Part shown: in pieces, positions 1 to 4,370 of the stretch
How positions within the stretch are numbered: position 1 is the stretch's first letter
Layout of the letters: the number at the start of each line of letters is the position of its first letter
Assembly (NCBI GenBank): GCA_944393165.1
Contig: CALXZF010000012.1
Location: 1 to 7,016 of the forward strand
Direction of reading: 5' to 3'
Source: an uncultured Clostridia bacterium
GTDB taxonomy: Bacteria; Bacillota_A; Clostridia; TANB77; CAG-508
DNA length: 7,016 nucleotides
Notes under the pieces: model-generated
What the model was told of the DNA's origin: nothing
Databases searched by the model: none
The model's input: only the letters and a program-made list of their open reading frames with translations
Translations under genes and position numbers: made by a program

Positions 1-89
1 CAGTTTCTTTAGCGATACCGTGCATAATTTGGTTTAATATTCAACCTAATCACCTCCTTTAGCAGATTGTCTAAATTATCACATATCAT
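1..89 (-). pseudogene. 5' fragment of an IS21-type transposase (IstA-like), apparently frameshifted, cut by the window edge
   Basis: Reading leftward, an ATG at 89 opens a frame that contains the peptide LNIKPNYAR and then stops at 11-9 (TAA). Dropping one G of the doublet at 19-18 restores a continuous frame reading NIKPNYARIAKET to the window edge. To my recollection this resembles the start of clostridial IS21-family IstA proteins: a short IKPN(Y/F)-type lead-in followed by a helix-turn-helix that binds the element ends. Two starts are possible. The ATG at 89 has AGGAGG at 106-101, 11 bases upstream. A TTG at 44 has a very strong AAAGGAGGTGA at 60-50, with 8 bases between AGGAGG and the TTG. 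Only about 30 codons are visible, so the family call rests on a short peptide. It could instead be another DNA-binding protein with a similar N-terminus. Whether the frameshift is real decay or a sequence error cannot be decided here. Confidence 0.42.
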
Positions 90-90
90 C

Positions 91-148
91 TGTATTCTCA
101 CCTCCTTTTGTTGACATAAATATATTAATATCATAGGTTGAGAATACA
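91..148 (-). promoter_or_regulatory. Hairpin overlapping the ribosome binding site of the minus-strand ORF
   Basis: The plus-strand arms TGTATTCTCACCT (91-103) and AGGTTGAGAATACA (135-148) are inverted complements with one bulged T. The 31-base loop spans 104-134. In a leftward transcript the second arm contains part of the GGAGGTG Shine-Dalgarno sequence that serves the ATG at 89, so the fold could hide that site in transcripts starting further right. Known insertion sequences such as IS10 and IS50 use this arrangement to silence read-in transcripts. Applying it here is inference. Confidence 0.4.
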
Positions 149-152
149 AAAA

Positions 153-199
153 AATATGTAGGAAAACCGACATTTTTCTTTGTCAATTTCCTACATATT
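153..199 (-). terminator. Inverted repeat with T-run, terminator-like, near the probable insertion-sequence end
   Basis: AATATGTAGGAAA (153-165) pairs perfectly with TTTCCTACATATT (187-199), and GACA (169-172) pairs with TGTC (181-184) inside it. On the minus strand the stem runs straight into a T-tract (complement of the A-run 148-154), as in an intrinsic terminator acting on leftward transcription entering the ORF at 89. On the plus strand it is followed only by a short TTTT (201-204). The stem is A/T-rich, so terminator strength is doubtful. It could equally be a transposase-binding repeat within an IS21-like terminus. I place that terminus only loosely, around 210-220, where the minus strand reads TGTGTAAATGG. 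Confidence 0.4.
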
Positions 200-316
200 A
201 TTTTACCATTTACACACCATATTTTTTGTGTGTGGTTTTCTATTTAAAAAAATAAATTTTATATCAAAAAAGTCTTAAGAAATTTTTAAAAAAAGTGGAA
301 AAACAATACTAATATA

Positions 317-325
317 TGATAGAAT
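317..325 (+). promoter_or_regulatory. pyrH: Possible extended -10 promoter for pyrH
   Basis: TGATAGAAT combines a TG extension with TAGAAT, which matches the -10 consensus at 5 of 6 positions and lies about 40 bases before the pyrH start. No good -35 box lies 17 bases upstream (GGAAAA). The surrounding 241-356 stretch is so AT-rich that chance matches are expected. Support comes mainly from position: the genes to the left point away, so the plus-strand cluster needs a promoter hereabouts. Confidence 0.33.
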
Positions 326-350
326 ATTAATCGAGTGAAATTATTAAATA

Positions 351-355
351 AGGAG
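351..355 (+). promoter_or_regulatory. pyrH: Ribosome binding site that decides the pyrH start
   Basis: AGGAG lies 10 bases before the GTG at 366 but only one base before the in-frame GTG at 357. A ribosome could not use this site for the GTG at 357, so initiation at 366 is favoured. Confidence 0.7.
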
Positions 356-365
356 AGTGTTTAAA

Positions 366-1070
366 GTGCCTGAAAACAAGTACAAAAGAATACTTCTCAA
401 ATTAAGTGGAGAAGCATTGGCAGGAGGGAAGAAAACAGGAATTGATACTGAAACAGTTGATAGCATTTGTGAGCAAATTAAAAAACTAGTGGAAATGAAA
501 ACAGAAGTTGCAGTTGTTGTAGGGGGAGGAAATTTCTGGAGAGGTGCAAATAAAAATATGGAAAGAACCACTTCAGATTACATGGGAATGCTTGCAACTA
601 CAATGAATGGACTTGCACTTCAGAATGCTTTAGAAGAGAAGGGAGTGTATACAAGGTTACAAACAGCAATAGAGATGAGACAAATTGCAGAGCCATACAT
701 CAAAAGAAGAGCTGTAAGACATCTAGAAAAAGGTAGAGTTGTTATATTTGGTTGTGGAACTGGTAACCCATATTTTACAACAGATACAGCAGCAGCATTA
801 AGAGCTGCAGAAATTGATGCAGAAGTAATTTTGGTTGGCAAAACAATAGATGGGGTTTATTCAGCTGATCCAAAAATTGATAAAAACGCTAAAAAATATG
901 ATGAAATTTGTTATCTAGATATTTTAAGTGATAATTTAAAAGTTATGGATTCAACAGCTATATCATTATGTAGGGACAATAATATTAAATTAATTGTATT
1001 TGAAATAGCTAAACCTGACAATATGATTAAGATTGTAAAAGGAGAAAAAGTTGGAACTATAATAAAATAA
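366..1070 (+). CDS. pyrH: UMP kinase (uridylate kinase)
   Basis: Cytosolic, normally hexameric enzyme that phosphorylates UMP to UDP with ATP, feeding RNA, DNA and cell-wall precursor synthesis. It belongs to the amino acid kinase fold, not the NMP kinases of eukaryotes. With a GTG start at 366 the protein is 234 residues, the normal family length. Visible motifs: the N-terminal phosphate-binding KLSGEAL (Lys12); GGGNFWRG (53-60); [12 protein letters not shown] from Asp71, lining the UMP site; [12 protein letters not shown] around Asp140, the phosphate-transfer region; then [12 protein letters not shown] and [13 protein letters not shown] in the nucleotide-binding half. An in-frame GTG at 357 would add three residues but overlaps the spacing needed by the AGGAG at 351-355. 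It is the first gene of the plus-strand cluster, with frr following as in most bacteria. The usual upstream partners rpsB and tsf are not in the 356 bases visible. Bacterial PyrH is generally feedback-inhibited by UTP; this is family knowledge, not seen here. Confidence 0.97.
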   Translation: MPENKYKRILLKLSGEALAGGKKTGIDTETVDSICEQIKKLVEMKTEVAVVVGGGNFWRGANKNMERTTSDYMGMLATTMNGLALQNALEEKGVYTRLQTAIEMRQIAEPYIKRRAVRHLEKGRVVIFGCGTGNPYFTTDTAAALRAAEIDAEVILVGKTIDGVYSADPKIDKNAKKYDEICYLDILSDNLKVMDSTAISLCRDNNIKLIVFEIAKPDNMIKIVKGEKVGTIIK

Positions 1071-1145
1071 GCAATATTTAATAAATAATATTTTCGCAAG
1101 ATAACTTTTAATAAATAAACGAAGGAATAAATCAATAAAATTTTA

Positions 1146-1200
1146 AAATAAAATTATGAAAGGAGAGTACAGGCTTAAAGCTTGTGCAAATAAAATTATG
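1146..1200 (+). repeat. 13-base direct repeat giving two in-frame ATG codons before frr
   Basis: AAATAAAATTATG occurs at 1146-1158 and again at 1188-1200, exactly 42 bases (14 codons) apart, each copy ending in an in-frame ATG. The 29 bases between contain AGGAG (1161-1165) and a small potential stem ACAGGC/GCTTGT (1169-1174 with 1180-1185, loop TTAAA). Neither ATG has a well-spaced Shine-Dalgarno sequence: the nearest before 1156 is AAGGA at 1122-1126, and AGGAG is 32 bases before 1198. Confidence 0.7.
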
Positions 1201-1746
1201 GATTTAAATAAATTTGAAGAGAAAATGAAAAAATCAATTAGTGTATTTGAGGAGAATTTAGCAGAAATAAGAGCAGGTAGAGCTAATCCTGCAATTTTAA
1301 ATAAAATAATGATAGATTATTACGGAACACCAACACCAATTAATCAACTTGCTGGAATTTCAGTTCCAGAAGCAAGGATGATAGTTATTCAACCATGGGA
1401 TGCTAATGTTTTAAAAGAAATCGAAAAAGAAATATTAAAATCAGATATTGGTATTAATCCAAATAATGACGGAAAAGTTATTAGATTAACATTCCCAGAG
1501 CTTAATGAAGAAAGAAGAAAAGAAATTGTTAAAGATATTAGAAAAATGGGAGAAGAAACTAAGGTTGCAATAAGAAGTATAAGAAGAGATGCAATAGATG
1601 AAGCAAAAAGCATGCAAAAAAATGCAGAGATGTCAGAAGATGAATTAAAATCTGCTGAGGATCAAATTCAAAAATTGACAGATAAATATGTGGCAGAAGT
1701 AGATACAGTTCTAGAAAGAAAAGAAAAAGAAGTAATGAGTATATAA
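1198..1746 (+). CDS. frr: Ribosome recycling factor
   Basis: Frr acts in the cytosol with EF-G to split the post-termination ribosome and release mRNA and tRNA. From the ATG at 1198 the protein is 182 residues, close to the usual 185. It opens with the family-typical amphipathic helix (DLNKFEEKMKKSISVFEENL), followed by IRAGRANPAIL (Arg25, Arg28), YYGTPTPINQLA, SVPEARMIVIQPWD, the ELNEERRKEIVKDIRKMGEE helix and a long charged C-terminal helix. These form the three-helix bundle with its beta/alpha/beta second domain. An in-frame ATG at 1156 would add 14 residues (MKGEYRLKACANKI) that are not typical of the family, so 1198 is preferred. Neither start has a normally spaced ribosome binding site: AGGAG lies 32 bases before 1198, possibly brought closer by a small hairpin. 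It follows pyrH in the conserved order, and uppS begins 14 bases after its stop. Confidence 0.96.
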   Translation: MDLNKFEEKMKKSISVFEENLAEIRAGRANPAILNKIMIDYYGTPTPINQLAGISVPEARMIVIQPWDANVLKEIEKEILKSDIGINPNNDGKVIRLTFPELNEERRKEIVKDIRKMGEETKVAIRSIRRDAIDEAKSMQKNAEMSEDELKSAEDQIQKLTDKYVAEVDTVLERKEKEVMSI

Positions 1747-1760
1747 GAGGAGAAGATTAG

Positions 1761-2484
1761 ATGACAATAAATGATATTGACAAAGAAAATATGCCTAAAC
1801 ATATAGCTATAATTATGGACGGAAATAGAAGGTGGGCAAAAGAAAAAGGAATAGCTACAAGCTTACGGGCATAAAGCTGGAGCAGAAACATTAGAAAAGA
1901 TTGCTTCATTTGCAAATACAATTGGGCTTAAATATTTAACTTTTTATGCTTTTTCAACAGAAAATTGGAAAAGAACTAAAGAAGAGGTAGGAGCTTTAAT
2001 GGTATTGCTTCAAAATTATCTTGACAAGTTCTTAAACAGAGAGAGTTTGCGTAATATTAGAATAAGAGTATTAGGAAATATAGATTCACTTGATAAAGGA
2101 CTAAAGGATAGTATTAACAAAATAGTAGAAAAATCTAAAAATAATACTGGGCTTACTTTAAATATAGCTTTTAATTATGGAGGCAGAAGCGAAATTGTTA
2201 GAGCAGTTAAGAACATATCTAGTATGGTCAAAGAAGATAAATTGAATATAGAAGATATAGATGAGAATTTGATTTCAAATAATTTGTATACAGTAGATGA
2301 ACCGGATCCGGATTTATTAATTAGACCTGGCGGAGAGCTAAGAATTAGCAATTTCTTATTATGGCAATTGGCATATACAGAATTTTTATTCATAGATAAA
2401 TACTGGCCAGATTTTTCAGAAGAAGATTTATTAAATGCAATAGATAAGTTCGAAAGAAGAAACAGAAAATTTGGGGGCAAATAA
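1761..2484 (+). pseudogene. uppS: Undecaprenyl diphosphate synthase, interrupted by a one-base frameshift
   Basis: UppS is the cis-prenyltransferase that adds eight isopentenyl units to farnesyl diphosphate, making the C55 lipid carrier for peptidoglycan and other wall polymers. The ATG at 1761 has AGGAG (1748-1752) 8 bases upstream. The first frame reads [19 protein letters not shown], including catalytic Asp20, then hits TAA at 1872-1874. Removing one T of the TT at 1863-1864 turns SLRA-stop into [14 protein letters not shown], the expected family sequence. The frame then runs intact to 2484 through FSTENWKR (Phe64 to Arg71) and RPGGELRIS (188-196), the pyrophosphate and isopentenyl-binding elements. 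The repaired protein is 240 residues, a normal length. As written, a ribosome would make only a 37-residue peptide; a restart at the ATG at 1999 would lack the catalytic Asp. UppS is normally essential, so a sequence or assembly error, or a second functional copy elsewhere, is more likely than true loss. cdsA follows 24 bases after the stop. Confidence 0.92.
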
Positions 2485-2508
2485 ACAAAACTTGAAAGGG
2501 ATAGAAAA

Positions 2509-3315
2509 ATGAGCATAAAGAGAGTTATATCAGGAGTGATACTTTTTCCAATATTAGCTATAATATTAATATTTGGAAATAAATATTTAGTAGATGTTTT
2601 TATAAGTATAATAGCAATTATGAGTTTACATGAATTCTATAAAGCATTTAAAGGAAAAGCAAAACCTATACAGTGGATTGGATATGTTACAGCAGGTTTG
2701 ATTTGCTTTATTCACTTAATACCAGGAGAATATGTATTACCAGCAATAACATTAATAATTCTAATAAATGTACTTGCGCTTTTTACTCAAGTAGTAGTAA
2801 CTTCAATGAAAAGGGATATTGAAGATATTGCAATTTCACTTTTTGGAGTATGTTATATAGTTTTTTTCTTGATGTTTGCACCATTAATTAGAGATAATTT
2901 AGAAAATGGAAAAATATTAATTTGGTATGTGTTCTTTGCTGCATGGGGAACCGACATTTTAGCATACTTAATAGGAAAAAATTTTGGAAAGCATAAATTT
3001 ACTGATATTAGTCCAAACAAATCGTTAGAAGGATGTGCTGGAGGAATATTGGGCTCAATATTATTGGTAATGCTTTATACTGTAGTTTGCAACAATGTAT
3101 GGAATTTAAATATTAGCTATTTGTATGCATTTGGAATATCTGTATTTTTAAGTATAATTAGTCAAATAGGAGATTTGGCAGCTTCTAGTGTTAAGAGACA
3201 TTGTGGAATAAAAGATTTTAGTAATTTAATACCAGGGCATGGAGGAATTTTAGATAGAATAGATAGTGTATTATTTATTTTACCATTTGCATATTTTTTA
3301 CTTAGTATAATGTGA
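2509..3315 (+). CDS. cdsA: Phosphatidate cytidylyltransferase (CDP-diglyceride synthase)
   Basis: Integral membrane enzyme that converts phosphatidic acid and CTP to CDP-diacylglycerol, the branch point for phosphatidylglycerol and other phospholipids. The protein is 268 residues, normal for the family, and is made of successive hydrophobic segments from about residue 8 onward. The C-terminal third carries the family signature: SSVKRHCGIKD (226-236, with Lys229, Arg230, Lys235, Asp236) followed by LIPGHGGILDRID (240-252), the metal and CTP-binding part. An upstream SPNKSLEGCAGG element matches the usual SPKK-x-EG motif. The ATG at 2509 has a GAAAGGGA ribosome binding site about 7 bases upstream, and lies 24 bases after uppS, consistent with one operon. 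The TGA stop at 3313-3315 shows TGA is not read as tryptophan here. dxr, which usually follows cdsA in Firmicutes, is missing. Confidence 0.96.
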   Translation: MSIKRVISGVILFPILAIILIFGNKYLVDVFISIIAIMSLHEFYKAFKGKAKPIQWIGYVTAGLICFIHLIPGEYVLPAITLIILINVLALFTQVVVTSMKRDIEDIAISLFGVCYIVFFLMFAPLIRDNLENGKILIWYVFFAAWGTDILAYLIGKNFGKHKFTDISPNKSLEGCAGGILGSILLVMLYTVVCNNVWNLNISYLYAFGISVFLSIISQIGDLAASSVKRHCGIKDFSNLIPGHGGILDRIDSVLFILPFAYFLLSIM

Positions 3316-3356
3316 AAAAGAATAATTTAAAATATATGTAATATAATAGTTATTGT

Positions 3357-3540
3357 TCACTAGTTTTTCTATTGCGTAAACAATGTGTTTTTAAATTTAT
3401 GGTTTTCGGCCCCCAACTGCATACAAACTGTAAATGCTCCAATTCTTTTCGCATAACAGTTTGTAACTTGTTGGTCCCCACCTTAAGCACTTCAAACCAC
3501 AAATTTAAAAATACATTGTTTACACAAAATAGAATAGTGA
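3357..3540. repeat. 184-base palindromic, MITE-like element between cdsA and rseP
   Basis: The two ends are long inverted repeats. The core arms 3376-3405 and 3494-3523 match at 28 of 30 positions. One of the two differences allows a G-U pair in plus-strand RNA. The match continues outward, imperfectly, through TTCTATT (3367-3373) / AATAGAA (3528-3534) to TCACTA (3357-3362) / TAGTGA (3535-3540). Inside lie CCAAC/GTTGG and a perfect 10-base pair of arms, TACAAACTGT (3422-3431) and ACAGTTTGTA (3456-3465). The interior (about 3406-3493) is around 44% G+C by hand count and C-rich, unlike its AT-rich surroundings, which suggests outside origin. No credible protein is encoded. TATTGT occurs just outside the left end (3351-3356) and near the right end (3546-3551), but not symmetrically, so a target-site duplication is not established. 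Alternatives: a large structured RNA or processing hairpin in the cdsA-rseP transcript. Confidence 0.72.
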
Positions 3541-3570
3541 TTAAATATTGTAATTGCTTATTATATAAAA

Positions 3571-3574
3571 AGGA
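3571..3574 (+). promoter_or_regulatory. rseP: Ribosome binding site that decides the rseP start
   Basis: AGGA (within AAAAGGAA) lies 8 bases before the ATG at 3583 but only 2 bases before the in-frame GTG at 3577. The spacing favours the ATG and removes two residues (M-C) from the longest reading. Confidence 0.65.
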
Positions 3575-3582
3575 ATGTGTGT

Positions 3583-4314
3583 ATGAGTTTTATTATTGCG
3601 GCTTTGAAAATAATTATAATATTAGGGTTTCTGGTTTTAATACATGAAAGCGGTCATTTTTTGGCAGCACGACTATGCAAAATAAAAGTAAATGAGTTTT
3701 CGATAGGATTTGGTCCACTTATATGGAAAAAAGAAACCGATAAAACCAAGTATGCCATAAGGCTGATACCTTTAGGAGGATATGTAAGCATGCTTGGAGA
3801 AGAAGAGCGTTCGGAAGATGAAGGCTCTTTTAGTAAAGCGAGTATTCCTAAAAGGATTGCTGTAGTTGCTGCTGGAGGACTAGTAAATATTATATTTGCA
3901 ATTTTGTTATATGTGGTTTTAATTGCAATTGCTACTGGTAGTTTGTTTACTGCAATTGGCTCTACAGGCAACTTTATTATGGCAATGTGGGAGAGCATAA
4001 AGCTTCTTTTCACAGGAGGAGTTACAGTAGACAATTTAATGGGACCAATTGGCATTTCTGGGGTGGTAGCACAAACAAGTACATTTTTTGATTTTTTCTA
4101 TATAATGGCTTTGATATCAATGTCATTAGGTGTTACAAATTTACTTCCATTTCCACCACTTGACGGAGGAAAAATTTTAATTTATATAATTGAAGCAATT
4201 AGAAGGAAACCATTAAAAGAGAATTTTGAGCTAAAGCTACAGATGCTTGGATTTTTGGTATTAATAACTTTATCTGTTTATGTGGCTTTTAATGATGTGG
4301 GAAGATTATTTTAA
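3583..4314 (+). CDS. rseP: RseP-type site-2 intramembrane zinc metalloprotease lacking the PDZ region
   Basis: Membrane-embedded protease of the M50 family (RseP/RasP/YluC type) that cuts transmembrane segments such as anti-sigma factors and signal-peptide remnants. From the ATG at 3583 it has 243 residues, whereas Gram-positive homologues usually have about 340-420. The zinc site HESGH (His21, Glu22, His25) lies in the first membrane helix. LGVTNLLPFPPLDGGKIL carries the third zinc ligand, Asp194, and the NxxPxPxLDGG motif. The conserved YAIRLIPLGGYVSMLGEEE stretch and the late MGPIGISGVV segment are also present. What is missing is the block of roughly 90-100 residues between the second membrane segment (ending near LYVVLIAIATG) and the MWESIKLLFTGGVTVDNL region, where RseP proteins normally carry a PDZ domain. 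The frame is open across this point and both sides look intact, so this is an in-frame absence, not a frameshift. SpoIVFB-type relatives also lack a PDZ, but the flanking motifs here are RseP-like. polC starts 56 bases downstream; ispG and proS are not in between. Confidence 0.9.
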   Translation: MSFIIAALKIIIILGFLVLIHESGHFLAARLCKIKVNEFSIGFGPLIWKKETDKTKYAIRLIPLGGYVSMLGEEERSEDEGSFSKASIPKRIAVVAAGGLVNIIFAILLYVVLIAIATGSLFTAIGSTGNFIMAMWESIKLLFTGGVTVDNLMGPIGISGVVAQTSTFFDFFYIMALISMSLGVTNLLPFPPLDGGKILIYIIEAIRRKPLKENFELKLQMLGFLVLITLSVYVAFNDVGRLF

Positions 4315-4370
4315 GGAAATGTAATCTATAGAACATAACATGAAACATTGTTTAATCGGGGGAATAAACT

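Noticed and set aside
111..139. TTGACA at 111-116 as the -35 box of a plus-strand promoter
   Set aside because: The -10 position at 17-base spacing reads TAGGTT, a poor match, and it lies within the loop and arm of the minus-strand hairpin about 230 bases from pyrH.
1077..1118. Direct repeat TTTAATAAATAA at 1077-1088 and 1107-1118 between pyrH and frr
   Set aside because: Only A and T bases in a very AT-rich spacer; chance recurrence is likely and no structure follows from it.
1999..2484. Treating the open frame from the ATG at 1999 as a separate short gene
   Set aside because: It is the in-frame C-terminal part of uppS; the upstream sequence in the same frame back to 1864 encodes conserved UppS motifs, including FSTENW.
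3342..3347. Perfect TATAAT box after cdsA as a promoter for rseP
   Set aside because: No -35 box at a suitable distance (AGAATA) and no TG extension; such hexamers are common at this base composition.
3372..3647. A 91-codon plus-strand open frame across the palindromic element and into rseP
   Set aside because: It starts inside one arm of the inverted repeat, has an odd composition rich in Asn, Cys and Phe, resembles no family I know, and overlaps the clear rseP start in another frame.
4315..4370. Possible small gene or regulatory site between rseP and polC
   Set aside because: The 56 bases hold only the polC ribosome binding site; no stem, terminator or open frame stands out.
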